DNA from: Bradyrhizobium sp. SSBR45G
GTDB lineage: Bacteria > Pseudomonadota > Alphaproteobacteria > Rhizobiales > Xanthobacteraceae
Direction: 5' to 3'
DNA length: 64,000 bases
Assembly (NCBI RefSeq): GCF_030159255.1
Contig: NZ_BSCT01000007.1
Coordinates: forward strand, 62,001-126,000
In this document: piece by piece, positions 35,631 to 44,710 of the stretch
Layout of the letters: each line of letters opens with the position of its first letter
How positions within the stretch are numbered: position 1 is the stretch's first letter
The notes under the pieces: generated by a model
The model's database searches: none
Told to the model about the DNA's origin: nothing
Seen by the model: only the letters and a program-made list of their open reading frames with translations
Translations under genes and position numbers: made by a program

Positions 35631-37553
35631 TCAACCGGCGGGCAGCATGAAGGCGTCGAAATAGGCGACCAGGCGGCTGACGTCGTCGAGCGGCATGATG
35701 TCGGCGACATACTGGTCGGGCCGCACGATCACGAGGCAGCCGCCCGCGCGATCGATGCCGCGCATCGCGAAGATGTCCTGGCGGCCCGTCAGGTCGGGAC
35801 AGAACATCTTCTCGTAGTCGAGCAGGCCGTAGCGGCCCTTCCGCGGCAGCAGCAGCGCCGGCATCGTCTCGAGCGCGAGCGCGCGATGGGCCTGCTGGAA
35901 CACGGCGCGCAGGTCGATCACGGAATCGATATCGGCGCCACCAGGCGTGTAGCGCCGCAGCGGCGATGCCGCATCCTCGGCGAGGAACTTGCAGAGACGG
36001 CGGATCGCGGCATCCGGCGCGGCTGGATCATCGGCGCCGGCGAAGGCGAACAGGCGGAAGCGCCCATCGGCCTGGAGCACATGGCCGAGCTGCACCGGCT
36101 TGGCATCGCCGAGACGAATGACTGGCGCCGAATGGAAGCGCTTGCCGATGACGAAGCCCGTGGCGAGTTGCTGGAAGGTGTCGTCGCCGGTGAGCACGGA
36201 CGGCCGATAATGGGTCGCGGTGCCCGCGGTGTAGCGGCCGTGGCGGACGAAATAGTCCTGCGTCCTGGCCGCGTCCGCGCCGCCCTGCTTGGCGGCGGAG
36301 GCGAGAATACCCGACCATTCGCGATCGAAATCGATCAGCTCCTGGGCGATCGCCTTGCGCTCGGCCGAGTAGCTGTGCAGCAGCTCCGGCGCGCTACGCC
36401 TGCCCAGCACGGCGGCGAGCTTCCAGCCGAGATTGAAGGTGTCCTGCATCGACACGTTCATGCCCTGCCCCGCCTTCGGACTGTGGGTGTGGCAGGCATC
36501 GCCGGCGATGAACACGCGCGGCAGCCGGGTCGCGACCTCCGCCTCCGGCACATCGTCGAACTTGTCGGTGATGCGCTGGCCGATCTCGTAGACCGACCAC
36601 CACGCGACCTCCTTCACCTCGAGCGCATGCGGCGCGAGAATCCGCTTCGCCTTGGCGATCACCTCATCGACGGTGATGTTGCGGCCCGCCACGCGCTCGC
36701 CGACATCGAGCTTGGCGAGCTCGACATACAGCCGCACCAGGTAGCCGCCCTCGCGCGGGATCACCAGCAGGCTGCCGTCCTTGGCCGACTGGATCAGCGA
36801 CTTGAAGCGGATATCGGGAAAGTCGGTGACGGCGAGCACGTCCATCACGCCCCAGGCGTGATTGGCGGAATCGCCCTGCAGCTCGCGGCCGATCGATTTG
36901 CGCACGACGCTGCGCGCGCCGTCACAGCCGACCACGTAGCGCGCGCGGACGGTCTCGACCTCGCCTTCATGCCCGGGATCGATGCGGTCGAAGCTGACGG
37001 TGACGCCGTGCGCGTTCGCGCCGGCCGCGGGATCGATCGCCAGATCGCGCAGCCGCCGGGAATAATGCGGCTCGAGCCTGGCCGCCGAACGGCGCATCAC
37101 ATCGAGGAAGAAGTCGTGCACGCGGGCCTGGTTGAGCACCACATGCGGCATCTCCGACAGGCCGTCCTCGACATCCTGCACGCGGCCGCTGCGCGCGATG
37201 TGTGCGCCGTTGGCCTCGTCCGGCTTCCAGAACGTGGTCTCGTTGATCCAGCAGGCCTCCTTCAGCACGCGCTCGGCGAAGCCATGGGCCTGGAACATCT
37301 CCATGGTGCGGCAGGCGATGCCGTCGGCCTGCCCGAGCAGAAGGCGCCCCGGCTTCTGCTCGACGATGCAGGTCTTGATGTCGGGGAACGCCGAGAGCTG
37401 GGCCGCGAGATTGAGGCCGGCCGGGCCGCAACCGACGATCAGCACGTCGACCTCGGCGGGCAGCGGGCCTGCCGCGCCCTGGCTCGCCACGCGCTCGGCC
37501 GCGTCGAAAATCTCGGGATCGCCCGGCTGGAAGCCATTGAGATGAAACTGCAT
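35631..37553 (-). CDS. FAD aromatic hydroxylase, 3-hydroxybenzoate 4-monooxygenase / phenol 2-monooxygenase type
   Basis: This 640-residue enzyme has an FAD-binding GCGPAGLNLA at residues 41-50, VVGCDGARS, and GDACHTHSPKAGQGMN, followed by a C-terminal thioredoxin-like domain typical of the phenol hydroxylase group. The N-terminus (MQFHLNGFQPGDPEIF) resembles MobA-type 3-hydroxybenzoate 4-hydroxylases, which make protocatechuate. It is divergent from a marR gene across an operator-like palindrome, so induction by an aromatic substrate is likely. The exact substrate is not proven. Confidence 0.84.
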   Translation of the reverse strand: MQFHLNGFQPGDPEIFDAAERVASQGAAGPLPAEVDVLIVGCGPAGLNLAAQLSAFPDIKTCIVEQKPGRLLLGQADGIACRTMEMFQAHGFAERVLKEACWINETTFWKPDEANGAHIARSGRVQDVEDGLSEMPHVVLNQARVHDFFLDVMRRSAARLEPHYSRRLRDLAIDPAAGANAHGVTVSFDRIDPGHEGEVETVRARYVVGCDGARSVVRKSIGRELQGDSANHAWGVMDVLAVTDFPDIRFKSLIQSAKDGSLLVIPREGGYLVRLYVELAKLDVGERVAGRNITVDEVIAKAKRILAPHALEVKEVAWWSVYEIGQRITDKFDDVPEAEVATRLPRVFIAGDACHTHSPKAGQGMNVSMQDTFNLGWKLAAVLGRRSAPELLHSYSAERKAIAQELIDFDREWSGILASAAKQGGADAARTQDYFVRHGRYTAGTATHYRPSVLTGDDTFQQLATGFVIGKRFHSAPVIRLGDAKPVQLGHVLQADGRFRLFAFAGADDPAAPDAAIRRLCKFLAEDAASPLRRYTPGGADIDSVIDLRAVFQQAHRALALETMPALLLPRKGRYGLLDYEKMFCPDLTGRQDIFAMRGIDRAGGCLVIVRPDQYVADIMPLDDVSRLVAYFDAFMLPAG

Positions 37554-37586
37554 GTGACCGCCCTCCCTCGTTCTTCTCTATTGATC

Positions 37587-37609
37587 AGCATACTGATCAT
37601 CAGTATGCT
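37587..37609. promoter_or_regulatory. perfect 23 bp palindrome, probable MarR operator
   Basis: The arms AGCATACTGAT and ATCAGTATGCT are exact reverse complements around one central C at 37598. Outer TTGA (37581) and TCAA (37612) extend the symmetry. It lies between the divergent hydroxylase (start 37553) and marR starts, the expected place for an autoregulated MarR operator. Confidence 0.8.
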
Positions 37610-37637
37610 CGTCAAGCGAAGGCAGGGAGATTCGATT

Positions 37638-38108
37638 TTGGCCGAGATGCAGGAGATGCCCGGGCACTTAGCGCGGCGGTTTCAGCAGATCGCGGTGGCG
37701 GTGTTCCTGAGCGAGGTCGAGGCGGCCGGCTTCGACCTCACGCCGGTGCAATATGCGGCCCTGGCGGCGATCGCGGCGAACCCGGCAATCGACCAGATCA
37801 CCCTCGCAGGCCTGATCGCCTATGATCGCACCACCATCACCGGGGTGATCGACCGGCTCGCGCAAAAGGGCCTCGTCGTCCGCCAGGCCAGCGCGCGTGA
37901 TCGCCGCTCGCGCGAGCTGCTGATCACCGATGAGGGCCGGCGCGCGCTGGATGCGATCACACCGGCGGTCGAGGCCGCGCAGCGGCTGATGGTGCGGGGT
38001 CTGACCAAGGCCGAGACGAACGAGCTGATCCGCCTGATGCAGAAGGCCATCGCCGCCGGCAACGACCTCAGCCGCGCGCCGTTGCGCGAGGGGACGGCGG
38101 AACGGTGA
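37638..38108 (+). CDS. MarR-family transcriptional regulator
   Basis: This protein of about 156 residues has the MarR winged helix. The recognition region is DQITLAGLIAYDRTTITGVIDRLAQKGLV, given here only as a location near residues 50-78, and the DRRSRELLITDEG wing follows. TTG 37638 follows AGGGAG at eight bases; ATG 37647 is the alternative. The ATG at 37605 is unlikely because it lies inside the palindrome. It probably represses the divergent aromatic hydroxylase and itself, and is released by a phenolic ligand. Confidence 0.85.
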   Translation: MAEMQEMPGHLARRFQQIAVAVFLSEVEAAGFDLTPVQYAALAAIAANPAIDQITLAGLIAYDRTTITGVIDRLAQKGLVVRQASARDRRSRELLITDEGRRALDAITPAVEAAQRLMVRGLTKAETNELIRLMQKAIAAGNDLSRAPLREGTAER

Positions 38109-38244
38109 GCGGTTACGGCCGAGAATGCGGATCCTCGCGCCGTCAGGACGCGCGGCGGCAACATTCTCCCGGAGCATCGGTATTCGCAAGGTCGCGAGAT
38201 CGCGGCCCGGATCGGCCCGCAGGATCGCCACGAGCGCCGCTGCG

Positions 38245-38277
38245 CTCCCTCTCCCCGTGAAGAACGGGGAGAGGGAG
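38245..38277. repeat. CTCCCC-type hairpin repeat, copy 2
   Basis: Fourteen-base perfect arms CTCCCTCTCCCCGT/ACGGGGAGAGGGAG surround a five-base loop, between the convergent marR and flavin monooxygenase genes. It may also end transcription from both sides, but it lacks a T tract. Confidence 0.75.
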
Positions 38278-38383
38278 AGCACCGTCATCGCCGCGCCGAC
38301 GTTCGTCCCGCCTGATCAGCACCGTCTCGAACCATGAGGCCCGCGTCCCCAATGCAGAAACGCAGGCCGCCGGATTCTCTCCC

Positions 38384-39844
38384 TCACGAATACCGCATCA
38401 CCCCGTCATCGATCTTGCCGAAGCGCAGCGAGACGATGTCGAGCGCGTAGTTCTGGTACAGCCGCCACGGCCGTTTCGAGCCTTGCTTCGGCAGGTCGGC
38501 CACCGCGCGCTGCACGTAGCCGGAGCTGAAGCTCAGCGATGGCAGTGGCGTGACGGTGGCATCGTCATTGTGCGGCACGCATTGGCGGTAGCCATGCCGG
38601 TCCATGTAGTTGAGCAGACGGCAGACATATTCGCAGGTCAGGTCGCATTTCAGCGTCCAGGACGCATTGGTGTAGCCGAGCGTCGCCGCCAGGTTCGGCA
38701 CGTCGGAATACATCATGCCCTTGTAGTTCAGCGTCCGGGAGAAATCGACGGTGCGGCCGTCGACGGCGATCTCGATGCCGCCGAGCACCTGCAGCACCAG
38801 CCCGGTCGCGGTGACCACGATGTCGGCCTCAAGCTCGCGCCCATCGGTGAGGCGCACGCCCCGTTCGGTGAACGTCTCGATCCCGGCCGTCACCACCGAG
38901 GCGCGCTGCTCGCGGATGGTCTGGAACAGATCGCCGTCCGGCACCAGGCACAGCCGCTGGTCCCACGGATTGTAGCGCGGCGTGAAATGTGTCGCGACAT
39001 CGTAATCGGGGCCGAGCGCGGCGCGCACGCCGCCCAGGATCAGCTGCTTGACGCGATCAGGCTTGCGCCGGCTGAGCTGGAAGAAATACATTCCGAACAG
39101 CACGTTGCGCCAGCGGATCAGGTGATAGGCGAGGCTTGCCGGCAGATGCTCGCGTAGTTTGTTGGCCAGCGCGTCCCTCGCCGGGCGCGACACGACATAG
39201 GTGGGCGAGCGCTGCAGCATCGTCACATGCGCAGCGCTCTTGGCCATCGCCGGCACCAGCGTCACGGCTGTCGCGCCGGACCCGATCACGACGACCCGCT
39301 TGCCGCTATAATCGAGATCGTCAGGCCACGCCTGCGGATGCACGATGCGGCCCTTGAAATCGGCCATGCCCTTGAAGTCCGGCAGATAGCCGGACTCATA
39401 GCGATAATAGCCGGAGCACATGAACAGGAAACCGCAGGTCATCGACACGGGCTCGCGCGTGCCCTGCTCCGTGCTGCGCTCGATCTCGACGGTCCAGCGT
39501 GCCTCGGCGCTCGACCAGGACGCGCTGATGACGCGATGGTTGAAGCGGATGTGACGGTCGATGCCGTTCTCGGTCGCGGTGTCCCGGACATATTTCAGGA
39601 TCTGCGGCCCGTCGGCGATCGCCTTCGGATCGGTCCATGGCTTGAACGAATAGCCGAGCGTGTACATGTCGCTGTCGGAGCGGATGCCGGGGTAGCGGAA
39701 CAGGTCCCAGGTGCCGCCGATGGCACCGCGCCCCTCCAGGATCGCGAAGCGCTTGCTGGGGCATTTGTGCTGCAGATGATAGGCGGCGGCAATGCCGGAC
39801 AATCCGGCGCCGACGATCAGCACGTCGACATGCTCTGTGGACAT
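38384..39844 (-). CDS. flavin-containing / Baeyer-Villiger monooxygenase (EthA-like)
   Basis: This 486-residue enzyme carries VGAGLSGIAAAYHL for FAD, the Baeyer-Villiger fingerprint FKGRIVHPQAWP near residue 163, and VIGSGATAVTLVPAMA for NADPH. Size and the GGTWDLFRYPGIRSD segment match EthA-type monooxygenases, which oxidise ketones or thioamides. No neighbouring degradation genes define the substrate. It is divergent from a membrane protein gene across 143 bp. Confidence 0.86.
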   Translation of the reverse strand: MSTEHVDVLIVGAGLSGIAAAYHLQHKCPSKRFAILEGRGAIGGTWDLFRYPGIRSDSDMYTLGYSFKPWTDPKAIADGPQILKYVRDTATENGIDRHIRFNHRVISASWSSAEARWTVEIERSTEQGTREPVSMTCGFLFMCSGYYRYESGYLPDFKGMADFKGRIVHPQAWPDDLDYSGKRVVVIGSGATAVTLVPAMAKSAAHVTMLQRSPTYVVSRPARDALANKLREHLPASLAYHLIRWRNVLFGMYFFQLSRRKPDRVKQLILGGVRAALGPDYDVATHFTPRYNPWDQRLCLVPDGDLFQTIREQRASVVTAGIETFTERGVRLTDGRELEADIVVTATGLVLQVLGGIEIAVDGRTVDFSRTLNYKGMMYSDVPNLAATLGYTNASWTLKCDLTCEYVCRLLNYMDRHGYRQCVPHNDDATVTPLPSLSFSSGYVQRAVADLPKQGSKRPWRLYQNYALDIVSLRFGKIDDGVMRYS

Positions 39845-39987
39845 TCGAGCTTTCCTTGGGGTCTTCCTGGCGTTTTATCTTGAAAGGACAGTCGCAACCC
39901 CGCCTGCTCCTGTCAAATCGCCGGCCCATTCGCATTCGATCAACTCTCCTGCTCTATCAAGGCGACTACTCTCAGACGGACCTTGCG

Positions 39988-40713
39988 ATGAACGCCCCCG
40001 ACCCGCACAACGACATGCCCACCGACGGCAGCCGCCGGGACCGCGGCAATCTGCAGGCGCAGCGCGTCGCCCTTGGCGTCACGATCGCCGCGATCGGGCT
40101 TGCGGCGTGGTCGCTGTTTCCGAGCTTTCCGGCCGGCCAGCTGATCGCGCTGGTCACGATCATCCCGCTGCTGGCGCTGGTCCTCACCTTGCGCTTTCCG
40201 GACCGGTTCCGGATTGGCCTGGGCTCCGGCTACGGCGCCAATCTCGGCACCAGCTGCATCGTGGCGGCCGGGACGCTCGCCGCACGCACGCTGTCGGACG
40301 TCAACCTCGTCAGCTGGCTGCCGCTGTCGGCGTTCGCGATCGCCGTCGCCATCGTGTTCCTGATCGTCGCCGCGCGTTTTGAGACGCAGCTGCGCCGGCG
40401 CGGCTGGCGGCTGCTGCTGGCCGCCGTCTTCGTCGGCGCCTATGCGTTCGGTTCGCTCGGCCAGTTCAATGCCGCGCTCGACCGCTCGGCACCGGCGCTG
40501 CTGCGCAGCCGCGTGCTGGCCAAGCATCTCGGCCACAGCCGGCTTGCGGGCCATCAGGTTGCGCTGGAGGCGTGGGGGCCGTTCGCGACACCAAGCGAGG
40601 CGCATGTCTCGCAGGCGCTCTACGAGCGGCTGCAGCCCGGCGACACGGTATGTCTCCGCCTGGGCGACGGCGCGTTCCGCATGGCCTGGTTCACGGTCGC
40701 GGCGTGCCGGTGA
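39988..40713 (+). CDS. hypothetical membrane protein
   Basis: This is a 241-residue protein from ATG 39988. Five hydrophobic helices fall between residues 25 and 160, then a soluble C-terminal domain of about 75 residues rich in Arg and Leu (KHLGHSRLAGHQ, ERLQPGDTVCLRLGDG). I do not recognise the family. The frame is open further upstream (to 39856), but that part reads like non-coding sequence. Confidence 0.6.
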   Translation: MNAPDPHNDMPTDGSRRDRGNLQAQRVALGVTIAAIGLAAWSLFPSFPAGQLIALVTIIPLLALVLTLRFPDRFRIGLGSGYGANLGTSCIVAAGTLAARTLSDVNLVSWLPLSAFAIAVAIVFLIVAARFETQLRRRGWRLLLAAVFVGAYAFGSLGQFNAALDRSAPALLRSRVLAKHLGHSRLAGHQVALEAWGPFATPSEAHVSQALYERLQPGDTVCLRLGDGAFRMAWFTVAACR

Positions 40714-40789
40714 GGCGCCGCCCGGCAACGATGGGCGCGGGCAAGTTGCGCAGACGAGCGGTGCTGCGTATCTGTGGGACGGACTAGTG

Positions 40790-40864
40790 GCCCGCATGAG
40801 CGAAGCGACATGCGGGGTCTCAGGTGCAGCTGCATTGAACCCGGATATCGCGTCGCTCATCCGG
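40790..40864. repeat. paired-hairpin intergenic repeat, copy 1 (5' of alaX-like gene)
   Basis: Two short palindromes in tandem: CCCGCATG..CATGCGGG and CCGGAT..ATCCGG, joined by GGTCTCA and TTGAAC. A second copy in the same orientation is at 41649-41724. Confidence 0.7.
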
Positions 40865-40887
40865 ACTACGTTAAGCGGACCGCTTGC

Positions 40888-41619
40888 ATGACCGCCTTCT
40901 TGCCGCGTCCCTTTGCCGTCGATCATCCCGATGTCCTCGAGCTCGAGGTCGCGGCGCTGGCTGCGCGCCCCGGCGCGGTGCTGCTGGCGCGCTCGCCGTT
41001 CTATCCCGGCGGTGGCGGCCAGTTGCCGGACCGCGGCACGATCGGCTGGAACGGCGCGGTCCACGACGTGATCGGCTTGGAGCCCACCGCCGACGGCCTC
41101 TGGCACCTGATCGGCGACGAGGCCGTGCCGGAAGGATCGATCGCGCTGCGTGTCGATCGCACGTTCCGGCAGCGGATGTGCGAGCAGCACACCGTCGCCC
41201 ATCTCGTCAACAGTGCCGTCTACACGCTGCTCGACGGCGCATTGCTGACCGGGGTCCGCATGACCGACACCGACGAATTCAGCGTCGACTTCGATTTGCC
41301 CAAAGTGGCCTCGGAGCAGCTGCGCGCGGTGGAGAACGCCGTCAACGCGGCGATCTCAGACGACCGCCCGGTCCGGGCCTTCGATATGGACTATGACGAC
41401 GCGCAGGCCACCGCAGGCCTGTTCCGCGCCAAATCCGTCGCCCCGCCGCGCCAGGCCGATGGCCTGATCCGCATCGTCGACATCGACGGCCTCGACCGCC
41501 AGGCCTGCGGCGGCACGCACCTGGTCTCGACGGCGCAGGCGCGGCGGATCCGCATTCTGAAGGTCGACAACAAGGGCCGGCAGAACCGGCGGCTGAGGAT
41601 CGGGCTGGCGAGCGCGTAG
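40888..41619 (+). CDS. alanyl-tRNA editing protein, AlaX-type
   Basis: This 243-residue free-standing editing domain has the two zinc motifs of AlaX/AlaRS/ThrRS editing sites: HTVAH (His101, His105) and CGGTH (Cys207, His211), with RSPFYPGGGGQ in the N-terminal barrel. It hydrolyses Ser (or Gly) mischarged onto tRNA-Ala in the cytoplasm. ATG 40888 is preferred; the frame is open to 40774, but that part overlaps a repeat. The gene is tightly bracketed by two copies of one palindromic repeat. Confidence 0.88.
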   Translation: MTAFLPRPFAVDHPDVLELEVAALAARPGAVLLARSPFYPGGGGQLPDRGTIGWNGAVHDVIGLEPTADGLWHLIGDEAVPEGSIALRVDRTFRQRMCEQHTVAHLVNSAVYTLLDGALLTGVRMTDTDEFSVDFDLPKVASEQLRAVENAVNAAISDDRPVRAFDMDYDDAQATAGLFRAKSVAPPRQADGLIRIVDIDGLDRQACGGTHLVSTAQARRIRILKVDNKGRQNRRLRIGLASA

Positions 41620-41648
41620 GAGCGGCGGGCACTGGCTCGCAACGTGTA

Positions 41649-41724
41649 GCCCGGATGAGCGCAGCGACATCCGGGGTCTCACACGCCATCACGCTGAACC
41701 CGGATGTCGCTGCTCTGATCCGGG
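41649..41724. repeat. paired-hairpin intergenic repeat, copy 2 (3' of alaX-like gene)
   Basis: CCCGGATG..CATCCGGG is followed by CCCGGATG..ATCCGGG with a GGTCTCA spacer, the same plan and direction as 40790-40864. This copy is closer to a perfect palindrome than the first. Confidence 0.75.
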
Positions 41725-41735
41725 CGACGACCTCG

Positions 41736-42605
41736 CTACGGCTTGGCCACCGGAGCCGACCGACTCTGGCTCGGCGGCGGGAAGACCGGCGCGAACAGGC
41801 AGTCCTCCATCCATGGCTGATCCGCCAGGCGATCGTCGGCATCCGGATCGTATTTCCAGCGCTTGTCTGGTGCTGGCGCTGCGGTGCCAGCCGCCCCGGA
41901 AGGCACCACGGCCCAATGAGCCATTCTCTTGGCCTCCGCGTCGTCGTCCGGCTCCGGGCATTTGTCGTCGTTGGCAGAGTAGCCGATCGCGCAGCTTGCC
42001 TTCGGACTCGCACGACCATCCTTGACCACGTCGAGCCTCCGCACCTCCGTGATATGGCCGCTGGCCCATTCCAGGCTCACGCTGCAGATGCGGTCCTGGT
42101 GCTGGCGATAGGCTCCGCTGAGACATGTGTAAGACCAGTTCCCATACGGCGGAGGCGAGAAGAAGCATGACGCAGGATCGAAGCCGGCGAATGCGCCACC
42201 GCTGTCCCTCGCGACAATCTTCCGCTGCCCCTCCATGGTGCGGATCAACTCGCCACGTTGCAGCTGATCTGCTCGGCTACGCGTGAGGTCCAGGAGGATA
42301 CTCGCATCGCTTTGCTGGGCATCCGGATCGTTCTCAGCCGCACCGAACCGATCGACACCGCCGGACCGGACCTTGAGCCAGCGCCGCTGGCTCCGGACCA
42401 GCGCCTCGTGAAACTCAGGATCGGTGGTCTCGCGCAGCAGCTTGAAATAGGCGGCGCTCATGGCGTCGTCGGCCTTCCTCAGGGCCGGCGTCGCGCAGAT
42501 GATCTTGTCGACCGGCTGCTGCGCGTTCTTGCAGTCCAGCGCACGGGCCTCCGGCGCGAGCGCAAGACCAGAGACGAGCAACGCGGCACAACTGACGACT
42601 TTCAT
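41736..42605 (-). CDS. exported protein with LprI-type (DUF1311) domain
   Basis: This 289-residue protein has a signal peptide ending near ARA-LDC. Residues 24-80 match the DUF1311/LprI lysozyme-inhibitor domain: LDCKNAQQPVDKIIC with paired Cys, then a long helix to SQRRWLKVR. The C-terminal 150 residues have several more cysteines (CFFSPPPYGNW, YTCLSG, RICSVS) and no clear family. It is the third gene of a minus-strand group, 13 bp after the alpha/beta hydrolase. Its role in inhibiting lysozyme is only by family name. Confidence 0.72.
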   Translation of the reverse strand: MKVVSCAALLVSGLALAPEARALDCKNAQQPVDKIICATPALRKADDAMSAAYFKLLRETTDPEFHEALVRSQRRWLKVRSGGVDRFGAAENDPDAQQSDASILLDLTRSRADQLQRGELIRTMEGQRKIVARDSGGAFAGFDPASCFFSPPPYGNWSYTCLSGAYRQHQDRICSVSLEWASGHITEVRRLDVVKDGRASPKASCAIGYSANDDKCPEPDDDAEAKRMAHWAVVPSGAAGTAAPAPDKRWKYDPDADDRLADQPWMEDCLFAPVFPPPSQSRSAPVAKP

Positions 42606-42618
42606 CGAAATGTCTTGC

Positions 42619-43869
42619 TCACTTCACGAGCGACGCCAGGAAGGCGTCGCCGATGGCGCGCCAGCGGTCGGGATAGAGGCGCAGCAGATGGCCGTCGCCG
42701 GGAACGCCGTGCAGCAGGTCGAAGCGCACGCTGCCGCCCGCGGCAGCGAAGGCGGCGTGATACTCATGGATCAGCGTCTCCGGATAGAGCTTGTCGTTGT
42801 CGGCATAGAGCCAGAGCTGCGGCACCTTCCCGGCGGCGTCGCGGCCGGCATTGGCGTAGTATGGCGTGGTGACCGGGCCGTAGGGGTACCAGCCGCCGGA
42901 GAAGTTCACCACGCCTATCACCTCGGCCGGCTTGAGGCCGGCATAGTGCATGGCGAGAAAGCCGCCGCGCGACTGGCCCGCGAGCAGCACCGGACCCGGG
43001 CGCACGCCGGGCAAGCTGCGACCGAAGGTGATCGCGGAATCGAGGTCCTCGACCGCCTGCGCCACGCCGGAGGAGACGTCGACCAGGCTGCCATCGTGGG
43101 CGCGACCGAAATCCTCCTCGCCATTGATGCCCTCGGAACGGCCGCGGCCGCGCCGCATCAAGGTCAGCACGGCAAAGCCATTGTCGCGCAGCCAGTGCGC
43201 TTCCGTAGCGAACGACCATGTGCGCAGCTGGTTACGGCCGACGTCGGAGCCATGCGTGACGATCGCGAGTGGCGCCGGGCCCGGCCCGGACGGCGGGTAG
43301 TAGGTCGCCTCCAGCCTGATCGGCCGGCTGCCATCGGGCGTGCGCAGCGTCAGATGTGGAATCCAGACGCGCTGGCCCGGCCATGGCCAGTCCTCGGGAC
43401 GCTCGCCAGACGCGAGTCGGGCCGCGTCCGTGCGCACCAGCGCGCCCGATGTGACGCCGCCATTCTTGAGAGTCGCGGTCAAATACAGCCGGTCCGGACC
43501 ATCGAACGCATAGCGGAAGATGCGAAACCCGGTCATGACCAGCACACCATCCTTGATGACCGCTTCGTCACGCCACCATTCCCGGTTGGCGCCGTACAAG
43601 GCCGAGTCCGACACCGCGAACACGACGTTGGCATGGCCGTCGGCGCGGATGCGCTCGACCACCAGGATGTGGCGGTCGTCATGCCAGGTACCGATCCAGG
43701 CGCCGAGGAAGCGTGCCATCTCAGCCGGCACATCCGGCGCCGGCGGTTCGATCTCGAACGCCGGCGGCAGCGGGACGATGGTCTCGGGATCGACCGTCAA
43801 GGGTTGCGCGAGAGATCCGTACATCATCACTGCCACCACCAATGCGAGCAAAGCCGATCCGACACGCAT
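42619..43869 (-). CDS. exported alpha/beta hydrolase
   Basis: This 416-residue protein has an N-terminal signal or anchor helix (ALLALVVAVMMYGSLA). The nucleophile elbow is GQSRGG in the middle of the hydrolase domain, preceded by LAIVTHGSD for the oxyanion side and followed by a late PGDGHLL His. The first 170 residues form an extra beta-rich domain. The fold resembles dienelactone hydrolase or acyl-peptidase-like enzymes; the substrate is unknown. It lies between the P-loop kinase and the DUF1311 protein in one probable operon. Confidence 0.76.
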   Translation of the reverse strand: MRVGSALLALVVAVMMYGSLAQPLTVDPETIVPLPPAFEIEPPAPDVPAEMARFLGAWIGTWHDDRHILVVERIRADGHANVVFAVSDSALYGANREWWRDEAVIKDGVLVMTGFRIFRYAFDGPDRLYLTATLKNGGVTSGALVRTDAARLASGERPEDWPWPGQRVWIPHLTLRTPDGSRPIRLEATYYPPSGPGPAPLAIVTHGSDVGRNQLRTWSFATEAHWLRDNGFAVLTLMRRGRGRSEGINGEEDFGRAHDGSLVDVSSGVAQAVEDLDSAITFGRSLPGVRPGPVLLAGQSRGGFLAMHYAGLKPAEVIGVVNFSGGWYPYGPVTTPYYANAGRDAAGKVPQLWLYADNDKLYPETLIHEYHAAFAAAGGSVRFDLLHGVPGDGHLLRLYPDRWRAIGDAFLASLVK

Positions 43870-43896
43870 GATGCCCCCTTCCCCAGCGCCCGAAGG

Positions 43897-44388
43897 TTAT
43901 GGCCGATGCACGATCACGTCGAATCCTTCCTCAGCCGTTGGTGCCATGAAGTAGGACGTGAACAGGTCGAACTCTTCGTCCGTGACCGTAAAGGCATGGC
44001 GGCCTTCCGCGTTGCGTGCCCGCAGCCGCGCCTTGCAGACCGCGTCGGGCACGTCGAGGTGATGCAGCTGGTGCGGCACGCCGGCGGCTTCGAACAGGCC
44101 GCGCATCCAGGCCCGGCTCGCCAGCGTGTTGGCGGGAAAATCGAGCACGACCGACACGCCGGCGCGCAGCAGCGCCACCACATGCGGCCCCATCACCGCG
44201 CGCAGTCGCGACGAATTTCTGACGTAGTCGGCGAGGCTGGCCTGCTCGCCCGGATAGAGCTGCGCCAGCCAGTCGTCCTCGGCAACCACGATGGTGGCGG
44301 GGCGACGGCCGAGCTCCGCCGTGAGCGTCGATTTGCCGGCAGCGATCTTGCCGCACACGAGGTGCAGCGTCGGTTGGTTCGCGGACAT
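43897..44388 (-). CDS. small P-loop kinase-like ATPase
   Basis: This 163-residue protein has a Walker A motif CGKIAAGKST at residues 12-21 and an acidic DDW after the second strand, then VVLDFPANT. It belongs to the AAA_33/zeta-like kinase group, which phosphorylates small molecules or antibiotics. No antitoxin-like gene is adjacent, so a metabolic or modifying kinase is likelier than a toxin. It starts a group with the hydrolase 27 bp downstream. Confidence 0.75.
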   Translation of the reverse strand: MSANQPTLHLVCGKIAAGKSTLTAELGRRPATIVVAEDDWLAQLYPGEQASLADYVRNSSRLRAVMGPHVVALLRAGVSVVLDFPANTLASRAWMRGLFEAAGVPHQLHHLDVPDAVCKARLRARNAEGRHAFTVTDEEFDLFTSYFMAPTAEEGFDVIVHRP

Positions 44389-44710
44389 GGTTCAGACCTC
44401 GCATGCGGCACCGCCTCGGGCGCCGAAATTGTTCACGGAGCAAATCGCAGGCAAACGCGCCCGGCCCGACTGATCAGGCCGGGTCGGGAATTCGGCCGCA
44501 AATGCCGCCGCCTGCGATGTGAACATGAAAGATCATGCCGGATATTTTGACAGAGTCCGGCGGCGTCGTCCAGTGACCACCTTGCTCGCGTTGACGGTCC
44601 CCGCGCTTATCCTGTTAGAATGGCGTGCAGCATCGATCATCATCGCCTTCCGAGGCACGTTGCGGAGTCGGAGTCCGGCCTTGCTCGAGAGATCGTCCAT
44701 CCTTGTTTCA

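Noticed and set aside
37605..37607. ATG as the marR start
   Set aside because: It is inside the 23 bp palindrome, and a better ribosome site precedes TTG 37638.
43897..44388. Zeta-type toxin
   Set aside because: Only the P-loop is shared; there is no epsilon-like antitoxin next to it and the gene leads an operon with hydrolases.
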